Positions 23,722 to 32,273 of a DNA stretch of 64,000 nt are shown here, piece after piece. The stretch is from the NCBI GenBank assembly GCA_963800475.1, contig CAWDAZ010000003.1, positions 310,001 to 374,000 on the forward strand. The letters run 5' to 3'. Source of the stretch: Palsa-465 sp963800475 (GTDB taxonomy: Bacteria; Actinomycetota; Thermoleophilia; Solirubrobacterales; Solirubrobacteraceae). The notes beneath the pieces were generated by a model. It was not told where the DNA came from. It worked only from the letters and a program-made list of their open reading frames with translations, and did not search any database. The first letter of the stretch is position 1; each line of letters begins with the position of its first letter. A program made the translations under genes and the position numbers.

Positions 23722-25767
23722 GTGCTCAAGTCTCGCCGTTCACGCGGGCTCAGGCGTTGCCTCGCGGCGGCCGCGGTGGGCGGTGGCTGCCTGGTGGCAG
23801 CCACCTCTGCGCTGGCGACTGCCCCGGCTCCCGCGCCTGGCTCCCCGGGTGTGGAGTCGGCCCCGTCCAGTCTGGTCGGCCTGAGCCCCGCGCTGCCGGC
23901 CGGCGTGATCGCGGCCAGCGCGGCCCCGGGAAGTCACTGGAAGCCGGAGCCGGCGATCTACGGGACGAATTCGATCAACGACATCGCGGTCGCCGGAGCC
24001 GGCGGCACCACGATTCGGGTGAACGAGATCTATCCGACCACGGCGTCTGGTCGGCCGGCCCCGGGTCCCTTCCCGGTGCTGTTGACGATGACTCCATACG
24101 GGAAGGGACAGGGTGGGTCGAGCACACCGGGGTCGGCGGCGTCGCCGACCGGCGGCGCCGCGACCGGGGGGGCCGATGACTACCTGGCCCAGCGCGGCTA
24201 CATCGAGGTGGTGGAGGACGTGCGTGGCACCGGCGACTCGAACGGCAGCTGGGGGATCTTCGACCCGATCCAGCAGCAGGACGCGATCAGGGTGCTCGAT
24301 TGGGCCGCGCACCTACCGCACTCGGACGGACGGGTCGGCACGTATGGGCCGTCGTACCTGGGGATCGATCAGATGCTGCTGGCCGGTGCGGTGGGCCGGG
24401 GCTCGCCGCTGAAGGCGATCTTCCCGATGGTCACCGGCAACGATCTCTACCGGGACACGTCGTTCATGGGCGGCCTGATCGACTTCGAGTTCGACGAGGC
24501 GTATCTCGGACTGACCGCCGGTCTCAACACCACCAGCCCGATCACCGACACGCTCAGCGACCCGAGCCTACTGTCGGACCTCGCGGGCATCGTGGGAGAC
24601 CATGCGGACGGCCTCGCCAGCTACCACGCGGGGGTGACCGCGAACATTCTCGGTGGCGGCGACGAGGCCTACGACGGGCCCTACTGGCAGGCGCGCAACC
24701 CGCAGAACACGATCCGCCGGATCGTCGCCAACCACATCCCGGCCTACCTGGTCGGCGGCGAGTTCGACATCTTCCAGCGCGGCGAGCCGGTCAACTACGC
24801 CGAGCTGCAGAACGGCTGGGACCACCAGAGCGTCACAGCCCCGATGCGATCCGGGCAGCGGACCACCGGGCGTTACCAGCTGATCGACGGTCCGTGGGAG
24901 CACCTCAACGGCTCGAGCGTCGACGTCGACCTGCTCGAGCTCGAGTGGTTCGACACCTGGCTCAAGCACGAGCGCACGGGCATGGCCAACACCCCGACCC
25001 CGCTCCACTACTACGACCTCGGCACCGGCAAGTTCAGGGAAACGACGACCTATCCGTTCACCGGCGCCGTGCCAACCCGGCTCTACCTGGCGGGAGGAAG
25101 TGCGCTGAGCGCCAACCAGCCCCCCCGTCACGCAGCCACCGACTCGCTGACCTGGAGTCCCTCCGGAAGCCCCTGTGGCCGCCAGATCGACCAGTGGTCG
25201 ATGGGCGGGATTTCGATCCCGTCGCACACGGCCGGGCTGCTCGCCCCCTGCGCCGACGATGACCGGCCCTCCCAGTCCGGCCCGTGGACGACCGGCTACA
25301 CGACCGCGCCGTTCGCCGAGGCCGCGGCGGTGGCCGGCCCGGTCACCGCCACGATCTACGCCAGCTCGACCACCCCGGAGACCGAGCTGGTGGCCGAGCT
25401 CCAGGACGTGACCCCCAGCGGCTCCTCGTATCCCCTCACCGAGGGCGCACTGCTCGGCTCACTCCGGGCGGTGGACGAGAGCCGCTCCTGGACGGCGGGA
25501 GGGCTGATGCTTCTGCCTTACCACTCCTACACGCAGGCATCCGCTCGGCCGGTGACTCCCGGCGCGGTGACGAAGTACGAGATCGAGATCTTCCCGACCC
25601 TGGCAACGATCGCCAAGGGCGATCGGCTGCGCCTGACCCTCTCGACCGTCGATTCCCCGCACCTGACCCCGATCCCCGAACAGCTGACCCAGCTCGAGGG
25701 CGGGACGTACACGGTCGAGCGTTCGCGGCTCGCACCCTCCTCGCTGACACTCGAGCTGCTCCGCTGA
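23722..25767 (+). CDS. Secreted CocE/NonD-family (peptidase S15-like) hydrolase
   Basis: This 681-residue serine hydrolase has an N-terminal signal peptide (LAAAAVGGGCLVAATSALA). The alpha/beta-hydrolase core shows VEDVRGTGDSNGSW, the nucleophile motif TYGPSYLGIDQ (Ser about residue 210), the acid region GGEFDIFQRGEP and the histidine in LIDGPWEHLNGSS. A C-terminal jelly-roll domain (TATIYASSTTPETELVAELQ) is typical of X-Pro dipeptidyl-peptidase-type C-domains. Members cleave acyl or prolyl peptide bonds; the substrate is unknown. GTG 23722 and TTG 23716 are both possible starts. It ends exactly where convergent pcrA ends. Confidence 0.88.
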   Translation: MLKSRRSRGLRRCLAAAAVGGGCLVAATSALATAPAPAPGSPGVESAPSSLVGLSPALPAGVIAASAAPGSHWKPEPAIYGTNSINDIAVAGAGGTTIRVNEIYPTTASGRPAPGPFPVLLTMTPYGKGQGGSSTPGSAASPTGGAATGGADDYLAQRGYIEVVEDVRGTGDSNGSWGIFDPIQQQDAIRVLDWAAHLPHSDGRVGTYGPSYLGIDQMLLAGAVGRGSPLKAIFPMVTGNDLYRDTSFMGGLIDFEFDEAYLGLTAGLNTTSPITDTLSDPSLLSDLAGIVGDHADGLASYHAGVTANILGGGDEAYDGPYWQARNPQNTIRRIVANHIPAYLVGGEFDIFQRGEPVNYAELQNGWDHQSVTAPMRSGQRTTGRYQLIDGPWEHLNGSSVDVDLLELEWFDTWLKHERTGMANTPTPLHYYDLGTGKFRETTTYPFTGAVPTRLYLAGGSALSANQPPRHAATDSLTWSPSGSPCGRQIDQWSMGGISIPSHTAGLLAPCADDDRPSQSGPWTTGYTTAPFAEAAAVAGPVTATIYASSTTPETELVAELQDVTPSGSSYPLTEGALLGSLRAVDESRSWTAGGLMLLPYHSYTQASARPVTPGAVTKYEIEIFPTLATIAKGDRLRLTLSTVDSPHLTPIPEQLTQLEGGTYTVERSRLAPSSLTLELLR

Positions 25768-27984
25768 TCAGCGCCGGCTGATCGGCGCGAGGTCCGCCAC
25801 CAGCTTGCGCTCCGCGCGGTCCTTGCTGAAGCGGATCACGACGATCCCTCCGGGCTCGATCCCGGTCACGACGCCCTCGCCGAAGGTCGGGTGGACGACG
25901 TCCTCCCCGAGCCGGTAGGCGACGGGGGCGGCGTCCTCGCGCGACCACTGCGGGGCACTCGCGCCACCCTGAGCGCCGCCGCCGCCCGACGCCCAAGTCG
26001 TCGCCCGCGCGCGCATCCCGGCGAACGTCGGCCGCTGTTCCTCGCGGTCGGTCAGGCCGGCCGGTATCTCGTTGAGGAAGCGGCTCGGCGCTCCCCAGCT
26101 GCGGGCCCCGAACACGTTCCGGGTGCGGGCGTAGGTCAGATACAGGTCGCGCTCCGCGCGCGTGATCCCGACGTAGCAGAGCCGCCGCTCCTCCTCGAGC
26201 CCGCCTTCGTCGAGCGCGCGCGAGTGCGGGAACACGCCCTCCTCGCAGCCGATCACGAACACGATCCCGTACTCGAGGCCCTTGGCGTTGTGGAGCGTCA
26301 TCAGCGTCACCAGGCCCTCGTCGTCGGAGCGGTCGTCGGCGTCGGAGCGCAGCGAGACCTGCTCGAGGAACTGGGCGAGCGATCGCGAGTCCGACTCGGA
26401 CTCGTCGTACTCGCTGGCCACGTTGACCAGCTCCTCGAGGTTCTCGATCCGGCCCTGCGCCTCGATCGTCCGCTCGGCCTCCAGCCACTCGAGATAGCCG
26501 GACTCGCGCAACACGTCCTTCACCAGCTCGGCGACCGGCGCGCCCGACTCCGCCCGCTCGCGCAGCACGTGCATCGTCCCCATGAACCGCCGCAGCGCGT
26601 TGACCGCGGCGCCACCGAGGCCAGGGACCTGCTCGGGTTCCGACGCGGCGTCCCAGATCGGGATCCCGAGCGTGCCCGAGTGCGAGAGCACGCGCGACAC
26701 CGAGGTCGTGCCGATCCCGCGCCTGGGGCTGTTCACGATCCGGGTGAACGATCCGGCGTCTTGTGGGTTGACGAGCGCCTGCAGGTAGGCGATCGCGTCC
26801 TTGATCTCGGCGCGGTCGTAGAACTTGGTGCCGCCGATCACCTGGTAGGCGATCTCGGCTCGGGTCAGCGTGTCCTCGAGCACCCGGGATTGCGCGTTGG
26901 TCCTGTAGAAGACGGCGATCTCGGCGCGCGAGGTCCCCTCGTCGAGCATCCGCATGATCTCCCCGGTCACGAACCGCGCCTCGGCATGCTCGTCCTCGAG
27001 CTCGCGGATCTTGATCGGGTCGCCCTGGCCGAGCTCCGACCACAGGCTCTTCGACTTCCTGCCGCGGTTGTTGGCGATCACCGCGTTGGCGGCGTCGAGG
27101 ATGTTCTGGGTCGAGCGGTAGTTCTGCTCGAGCCGGACCACGTGCGCGTCGACGAAGTCGTCCTCGAACTCGAGAATGTTGCGGATGTCGGCCGAACGAA
27201 ATGCGTAAATCGACTGATCCGGGTCGCCGACGACCGCCAGGTTGCGCTCCTCGTTGGTCAGCAGCTGCAGCCACCGGTACTGGGCGTGGTTGGTGTCCTG
27301 GTACTCGTCGACGAGGATGTGACGGAAGCCGGTCGCGTAGCCGTCGCGGACCTCCTGGAACAGCTCGAGCACGTTGACCGCGCGCACCAGCAGGTCGTCG
27401 AAGTCCATCGCGTTCATGCGGTGCAGCTGGCGCTCGTACTCGCGGTACACATCCGCGACCGTCTGCTCGAAGTACGACCCGACCTTCTGGCCGTACGCCT
27501 CCGCGTCCTCGAGCAGGTTCTTGGCCGCCGAGATCTGCGCGCCGATCGCCCCCGGCGTGAATCGCTTCGGGTCGATCCCGAGCTCGTCGAGGCAGCGCTT
27601 GATCAGCCGTCTGGAGTCGGCCTGGTCGTAGATCGTGAACTGGCGGGTATACCCGAGCTTGTCGGCGTGGGCGCGGAGCATCCGGGCGCACGCGGCGTGG
27701 AACGTCATCACCCACATCGCCCGGACCTGGCGGCCGACCAGCACCCCGGCGCGCTCGCGCATCTCCCCCGCCGCCTTGTTGGTGAACGTGATCGCGAGGA
27801 GCTCGTTCGCCCTCGCCGCCTCGGTGGCGAGCAGGTACGCGATCCGGTGGGTCAACACCCGGGTCTTGCCCGACCCGGCCCCGGCGAGGATCAGGATCGG
27901 GCCGCCCGGGTGCGTGACCGCGTCCCGCTGGGGGCCGTTGAGGCCCTCCAGGAGGGCGTCGAGCTGGCTCGCGGTCTCTGGCAT
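25768..27984 (-). CDS. pcrA: ATP-dependent DNA helicase PcrA/UvrD
   Basis: This 738-residue SF1A helicase has all motifs in order: LAGAGSGKTRVLTHR (I), ITFTNKAAGEMRER (Ia), ILVDEYQDTNHAQYRW (II), VVGDPDQSIYAFRSA (III), LEQNYRSTQ (IV), VTLMTLHNAKGLEY (V) and CYVGITRAERDLYL (VI). The C-terminal Tudor-like tail (GEDVVHPTFGEGVVTGIEPG) is the PcrA RNA-polymerase-binding element. It should act in nucleotide-excision and replication-linked repair. A TACCGT -10-like hexamer at 27996-28001 is 11 bp from the ATG, suggesting a nearly leaderless transcript. Confidence 0.97.
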   Translation of the reverse strand: MPETASQLDALLEGLNGPQRDAVTHPGGPILILAGAGSGKTRVLTHRIAYLLATEAARANELLAITFTNKAAGEMRERAGVLVGRQVRAMWVMTFHAACARMLRAHADKLGYTRQFTIYDQADSRRLIKRCLDELGIDPKRFTPGAIGAQISAAKNLLEDAEAYGQKVGSYFEQTVADVYREYERQLHRMNAMDFDDLLVRAVNVLELFQEVRDGYATGFRHILVDEYQDTNHAQYRWLQLLTNEERNLAVVGDPDQSIYAFRSADIRNILEFEDDFVDAHVVRLEQNYRSTQNILDAANAVIANNRGRKSKSLWSELGQGDPIKIRELEDEHAEARFVTGEIMRMLDEGTSRAEIAVFYRTNAQSRVLEDTLTRAEIAYQVIGGTKFYDRAEIKDAIAYLQALVNPQDAGSFTRIVNSPRRGIGTTSVSRVLSHSGTLGIPIWDAASEPEQVPGLGGAAVNALRRFMGTMHVLRERAESGAPVAELVKDVLRESGYLEWLEAERTIEAQGRIENLEELVNVASEYDESESDSRSLAQFLEQVSLRSDADDRSDDEGLVTLMTLHNAKGLEYGIVFVIGCEEGVFPHSRALDEGGLEEERRLCYVGITRAERDLYLTYARTRNVFGARSWGAPSRFLNEIPAGLTDREEQRPTFAGMRARATTWASGGGGAQGGASAPQWSREDAAPVAYRLGEDVVHPTFGEGVVTGIEPGGIVVIRFSKDRAERKLVADLAPISRR

Positions 27985-28108
27985 CGGCTGTTTTTACGGT
28001 AGCGGCCAGGGTGGTCGAGAACGACCGGGATAAGCTCCGGCGATCAGCCTCGTCCTTCGCATCCACCACGCGATCTACAAGGGCACCGGCGGCCTGATCG
28101 GGCACCGG

Positions 28109-28465
28109 GTGCTGGGCGTGCCGACGCTGATGCTCACGACCACCGGCCGTCGCTCCGGCCAGCCGCGAGTCAACTCGCTGGTGTACGCGCCCGACGGCGA
28201 CGACTACCTGCTCGTCGCCTCCAAGGGAGGCTCCGACAGCCCGCCGGCCTGGCTACTCAATCTGATTGCCGATCCGCAGGTCGAGATTCAGGTCGGGCGC
28301 GAGCGCCGGCCCGGCACCGCCAGGGTGATCGAGGCCTCCGATCCCGACTACCCCCGGGTGTGGAAGCTCGTCAACGACAACAACCGGAACCGCTACGACG
28401 CCTATCAGCGGGGGACCAGCCGGCCGATTCCGGTGGTCGCGATCACCCCTCACCCGCCCGGGTGA
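28109..28465 (+). CDS. DDN-type (F420-dependent nitroreductase family) oxidoreductase
   Basis: The protein matches the deazaflavin-dependent nitroreductase family: LMLTTTGRRSGQPRVNSLVY, LLVASKGGSDSPPAWLLNLI, then ADPQVEIQV and GRERRPGTARVIEA. Members bind F420 or haem. Family homology starts about 20 residues before the first canonical start (GTG 28109): the same frame upstream encodes LRIHHAIYKGTGGLIGHR, as in relatives, but offers no ATG, GTG or TTG back to the TAA at 28031. An ATC at 28043 or another unusual start may be used, so the true 5' end is probably near 28043. The stop overlaps the next gene by 4 bp. Confidence 0.8.
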   Translation: MLGVPTLMLTTTGRRSGQPRVNSLVYAPDGDDYLLVASKGGSDSPPAWLLNLIADPQVEIQVGRERRPGTARVIEASDPDYPRVWKLVNDNNRNRYDAYQRGTSRPIPVVAITPHPPG

Positions 28466-29349
28466 GCGAGCTCCTCACGCGGCTGCGCGAAGCGTGTGCG
28501 AGGGTCGCCGAGCGAGCGGCGCATGTGGCGATCGATCGCGATGCGATCCCGGCCTACGCGGCTGATCTGGCGCTCGATCCGAGCGACACCGAGCACCCTC
28601 CGGGCAGCGCGACACGCGAGCAGCTGGCCGCCTACTGGCTGACGCTCGACGCGATCAACTTCGGCTCGGGATGGTTCCCGACGCTGCGAAAGCCGGGCGG
28701 CCGCTCCGGGTACCAGACGATCGCCCAGGGGCTCACCGACCATGGACCCTGGCCTCCGGACCAGCTGCGGCGGATCGATGCGGCCGAGGTGGCCCGGGCG
28801 CTCGGCCAGGACCCCGCCCACGAGCTGATGGAGCTGTTCGCACGATCGCTGCGCGACCTCGGTGCGCACGCCGAGGCGGCGGGAGGCTTCGAGGCGGTCG
28901 TGACCGACTCCGCGGCCGGGATCGTGGAGCGGCTCGCCGGCTGGGAGTGCTTCGCCGACACATCGTGGTACGGCAAGCTCGAGATCCCGTTCCTGAAGCG
29001 CGCGCAGATCGCCGCCTCCGATCTCCACCGCGCGGGCGTGGCGCGCGTCGAGGACCTCGGCCGGCTGACGATGTTCGCGGACAACCTCGTCCCCCACGTG
29101 CTCCGGCTCGACGGCGTGCTCAGCTTCGCGCCGGCGCTCGTGGACCGGATCGAGCGCCATCAGCTGATCGAGCACGGCTCGCCCGAGGAGGTCGAGATCC
29201 GCGCGTGTGCGGTGCACGCGGTCGAGCTGATCGTCGCCGCGCGGCCGGGGGCGATCGCAGCGAAGGTCGACGAGCTGCTGTGGCTCCGCGGCGGGCAGCC
29301 CCGCTACAAGGCGGTGCCGCGGCACCGCTCGCGGTGCACGGCGTACTGA
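28462..29349 (+). CDS. Queuosine 5'-phosphate N-glycosylase/hydrolase (Qng1, DUF2419 family)
   Basis: This 295-residue protein belongs to the queuosine-salvage (DUF2419) family, which releases queuine from queuosine 5'-monophosphate. Landmarks include WLTLDAINFGSGWFPTLRKP, the KRAQI element in EIPFLKRAQIAASDLH, LTMFADNLVPHVLRLDGVL, EEVEIRACAVHAVELI and the C-terminal RHRSRCTAY, which lines up with the HRIRCxYY end of the human protein. GTG 28462 overlaps the DDN stop by 4 bp, so both are translated together. The gene implies this organism recycles queuine; I see no queuosine synthesis or transport genes in the window. Confidence 0.88.
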   Translation: MSELLTRLREACARVAERAAHVAIDRDAIPAYAADLALDPSDTEHPPGSATREQLAAYWLTLDAINFGSGWFPTLRKPGGRSGYQTIAQGLTDHGPWPPDQLRRIDAAEVARALGQDPAHELMELFARSLRDLGAHAEAAGGFEAVVTDSAAGIVERLAGWECFADTSWYGKLEIPFLKRAQIAASDLHRAGVARVEDLGRLTMFADNLVPHVLRLDGVLSFAPALVDRIERHQLIEHGSPEEVEIRACAVHAVELIVAARPGAIAAKVDELLWLRGGQPRYKAVPRHRSRCTAY

Positions 29350-29354
29350 GCGGC

Positions 29355-30062
29355 TCAGCGCAGCCGGGCCAGCTCGGCGTCGGTCCCGATCTCGATCATC
29401 GGATGGTCCGCGGCGCGAAGCCACCGCAGCACCCGCAGCAGTTGCGACTCCGGCAGCGCCACGCACCCCTCGGTCGCGCCGCCCACCCAGCTGTGCAGGA
29501 AGATCGCCGAGCCGCGCGCGCTCGGACCAGCGACGATCGGCCCGGTATTGAAGTCGATGACCGCGAAGTACCGAGACGCAACCGTCTCGGTCCACAGCGC
29601 CTCCGACCACGCCGCGAACCCGGGCGTCATCCCGCACGGCACGTGGACGAAGCGGCTGTATCGCTGCGAGTAAGGGTCCTCGTCCCACCAATCGCCGCAC
29701 ACGAGCCGGTGGTAGGCATAGTCGAGGCCACCCGGGTTCGGCCGGATGCCGTACATCTCGGCCCCGATCCCGAACACGCCGATCGGGGTCGCGTGGTCGC
29801 CCTCCCGGCGCGCGGCGGCTGGGACCAGGTGTCCCGAGCCCGTCTCGGCCCGCCACGCGCCGAGCACCGGCCGCCACGGTGAACCGGGGTCCGGGCGCGC
29901 GTACGCCCGGAAGCCGGCGAGGTAACCCGGCGGCTCGGCGGTCGGGCTCGAGACGACGATCAGCTGCGTCGCGCTCGCCGGGATCCTCAGCCGCGCGACG
30001 CCGGGCGCGGCAAGCGATAGCGACGCCACCAGCGCCGCGCCGGCCACCCGTGCCGACCGCAT
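29355..30062 (-). CDS. Secreted L,D-transpeptidase-like (YkuD family) protein
   Basis: The frame is open to 30851, but only the part from ATG 30062 (or GTG 30068) is plausible. It begins with a signal peptide (AGAALVASLSLAAPGVA) and ends with the YkuD-type active site SAIFLHSWVGGATEGCVALP, where His and Cys are the expected catalytic residues. Preceding signatures TPIGVFGIGAEMYGIRPNPG and VIDFNTGPIVAG fit the L,D-transpeptidase/YkuD-like family, which cross-links or trims peptidoglycan. It is convergent with the Qng1 homologue, 5 bp apart. Confidence 0.85.
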   Translation of the reverse strand: MRSARVAGAALVASLSLAAPGVARLRIPASATQLIVVSSPTAEPPGYLAGFRAYARPDPGSPWRPVLGAWRAETGSGHLVPAAARREGDHATPIGVFGIGAEMYGIRPNPGGLDYAYHRLVCGDWWDEDPYSQRYSRFVHVPCGMTPGFAAWSEALWTETVASRYFAVIDFNTGPIVAGPSARGSAIFLHSWVGGATEGCVALPESQLLRVLRWLRAADHPMIEIGTDAELARLR

Positions 30063-30116
30063 CTTCACCTCGGCAGACGGTACGCCGATCGCGCGGCGGA
30101 CCGCCGCCCGCATAGG

Positions 30117-30872
30117 ATGGTCGGCGCCGTGGTCGGCCTTGAGGTTTTCCTGTTCGACAGCGGGACGCTGGCGCTGAGCGGCGTCGAGGTCCCGGTGCCG
30201 TTCTTCCTGCTCCGCCATCCGCGCGGGCTGGCGATCGTCGACGGCGGCAACCCGCTTGCGGTCGCGCGCGACCCCCGCGCGCACTGGGGCGGGCTGGCCG
30301 ACGTCTTCGAGGTTCACATGGCCGAGGACCAGCACTGCGTGGCGCAGCTCGGGGCGCTCGGCGTCGACCCAGGGTCGATCACCCACGTCGTTCAGACCCA
30401 CCTGCACATCGATCACACCGGCGCGCTCGGGCACTTCCCCGACGCGGTCGTCGTCGTTCACGAACGCGAGCTCGAGGCCGCGCGCGCCGCGTCCTCGCCG
30501 GAGGCGTCCGGGTACGTCCGCGCCGACTACGACCGCCCCGAGCTCCGGTGGCGGACCTGGTCGGGGGAGCTCGACCTGTTCGGCGACGGCACGGTCCGGC
30601 TGATCGAGACCCCCGGTCACTCCGCCGGCCACACCTCGCTGCTGCTGTCGCTCGAGGAGACCGGACGGATGCTCCTGACCGCGGATGCCTCGGACAACCG
30701 CGACCAGTGGGAGGGGCGGGCGCACCCCCGCTCGCTGCACTCCCGCGAGGCCGCGAATCGCTCGCTCGAGGAGCTGCGCGGCGTCGCCGACGAGACCGGC
30801 GCGCTGGTCGTGTTCGGGCACGACACCGAGAACTGGGCCGGCCTCGAGCACGCACCCGGGAGCTACCGGTAG
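30117..30872 (+). CDS. Metallo-beta-lactamase-fold hydrolase, AHL-lactonase-like
   Basis: The 251-residue protein has the zinc motif THLHIDHTGALGHF (HxHxDH, about residues 94-107), TPGHSAGHTSLLL and LTADASD, and a C-terminal FGHDTENW. The arrangement FLLRHPRGLAIVDGGNP followed by HxHxDH matches N-acyl-homoserine lactonase relatives (AiiA/AttM). Quorum-signal degradation is possible, but other lactones or esters fit equally. It is the first of four co-directional genes (30.1-35.4 kb). Confidence 0.82.
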   Translation: MVGAVVGLEVFLFDSGTLALSGVEVPVPFFLLRHPRGLAIVDGGNPLAVARDPRAHWGGLADVFEVHMAEDQHCVAQLGALGVDPGSITHVVQTHLHIDHTGALGHFPDAVVVVHERELEAARAASSPEASGYVRADYDRPELRWRTWSGELDLFGDGTVRLIETPGHSAGHTSLLLSLEETGRMLLTADASDNRDQWEGRAHPRSLHSREAANRSLEELRGVADETGALVVFGHDTENWAGLEHAPGSYR

Positions 30873-30883
30873 GCACGGACCGC

Positions 30884-32263
30884 ATGGAGTCCGGAGGAGC
30901 CGACCGCCGCGCGTACGGGGCGCTCAGGGTCGCGCACCTCAACGAGGTCAGGGCCGCGCTCGAGGACCACGTCGAACGGGTCGACTGGCCGCGCGAGCGG
31001 ATCGACCGCTACCGGACGGCACGGCTGCGAGCGCTGCTCGCGCACGCCAAGCAGCGCTCGCCGTTCCACGCGGCGCGGATGCGCGGACTCGACCCGGAAT
31101 CGGCCACGGTCGCGGATCTCGCGCAGCTTCCGGCGATGACCAAGCAGGAGGTGCAGGACGAATGGGACGCGATCGTCACCGTGCCCGGGCTCGATCGCGC
31201 GGGCGCCGAGCGGATCCTTGCGACGCAGGGCTGGTTCTCGTACACGCCGGCGGGCGAGCAGCTGTTCAGCTCCGGCGGGTCGACCGGGGTGCGCGGCGTG
31301 TACGTCTGGGACTGGCAGCTGTTCGTCTCGATCGCGTGCCTGGCATGGCGGATGCAGGTCCGGGATGCCCGCCGGCAGCCGGGGTCCGGACCGGCGTCGC
31401 GGCTGGCGGTGCTCGCGGCCGGCTCGCCCCCGCACGCGAGCACGCCGCTGTTCGACGTGCCGACCGGCGCCGGGACGACGACCCGGGTGATCGCGGCCGC
31501 GAGCCCATTCGACGAGCTGCTCGGCGCCGTCGCCGAGTTCGACCCGTCCGAGCTCGTCGGGTACGCGTCGCTGGTCGGGCAGCTCGCGCGAGCCGTCCTC
31601 GAGGGCCGCCTCCAGATCGCGCCTGGCCGAGTGAGCACCAACTCAGAGCCGCTCAGCGACGAGGATCGCGAGGCGATCGCCGCCGCCTGGGGAGCTCCGC
31701 TCCACAACCTTTGGGGGTCGACCGAGATCGGCGTCCAGGCGGTCGGGTGCGGTCGCGGCGAGGGCCTGCACGTCTGCGAGGACGAGGTGATCCTCGAGCG
31801 GGTCGACGAGCTGGGCGCCCCGGTCGGTCCCGGCGAGCCGGCCGCGCGCACGCTCGCGACGGGGCTCGCGAACCGCAGCTTCCCGTTCATCCGCTACGAC
31901 CTCGGCGACCAGGTGACGATGCTCGAGGGCGCGTGCCCGTGCGGGAGCCCGCTCGCGCGCGTCGCCGACATCGCCGGTCGCCGCGACGACGACTTTCGCT
32001 ACGGCGAGCGGACGATCCCGGCGGCCGCGTTCCGCCACGTGCTCGGCACCGACCCGGCGATCTCCGAGTACCAGGTCAAGCAGACCCCGGCCGGCGCCGA
32101 CGTGCTGGTCGTCGGCTCGCCGGACCCCGCGGCCCTCACCGCTGCGCTCCAACAGTCGCTGCGCCGCTTCGGGCTGCGCGATCCGGTGATCAAAGTGATC
32201 GGCGTCGCCGAGCTCGAGCGGCGCGAGGGAACCGGCAAGCTCAGGCGCTTCGTTCCTTCATAA
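30884..32263 (+). CDS. Phenylacetate-CoA ligase-like (PaaK family) adenylate-forming enzyme
   Basis: From ATG 30884 the 459-residue protein shows PaaK-type features: an N-terminal helical region (RLRALLAHAKQRSPFH, LPAMTKQEVQDEWDA), the phosphate loop LFSSGGSTGVRGVYVW, NLWGSTEIGVQAVGCG, FPFIRYDLGDQVTMLEGACP and a zinc-like CPCGSPLARV. It lacks the standard PaaK lysine-rich loop. Upstream of 30884 the open frame overlaps the MBL gene and is not used. The acid substrate is unknown. Confidence 0.82.
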   Translation: MESGGADRRAYGALRVAHLNEVRAALEDHVERVDWPRERIDRYRTARLRALLAHAKQRSPFHAARMRGLDPESATVADLAQLPAMTKQEVQDEWDAIVTVPGLDRAGAERILATQGWFSYTPAGEQLFSSGGSTGVRGVYVWDWQLFVSIACLAWRMQVRDARRQPGSGPASRLAVLAAGSPPHASTPLFDVPTGAGTTTRVIAAASPFDELLGAVAEFDPSELVGYASLVGQLARAVLEGRLQIAPGRVSTNSEPLSDEDREAIAAAWGAPLHNLWGSTEIGVQAVGCGRGEGLHVCEDEVILERVDELGAPVGPGEPAARTLATGLANRSFPFIRYDLGDQVTMLEGACPCGSPLARVADIAGRRDDDFRYGERTIPAAAFRHVLGTDPAISEYQVKQTPAGADVLVVGSPDPAALTAALQQSLRRFGLRDPVIKVIGVAELERREGTGKLRRFVPS

Positions 32264-32273
32264 TCCGCCGACC

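Noticed and set aside
25891..28002. Plus-strand open frame of 703 codons
   Set aside because: It is antisense to pcrA, with Val/Arg/Leu-rich composition typical of GC-rich antisense frames.
25436..28105. Long alternative minus frame of 889 codons
   Set aside because: It is an Arg-rich shadow of pcrA; the pcrA frame has all helicase motifs.
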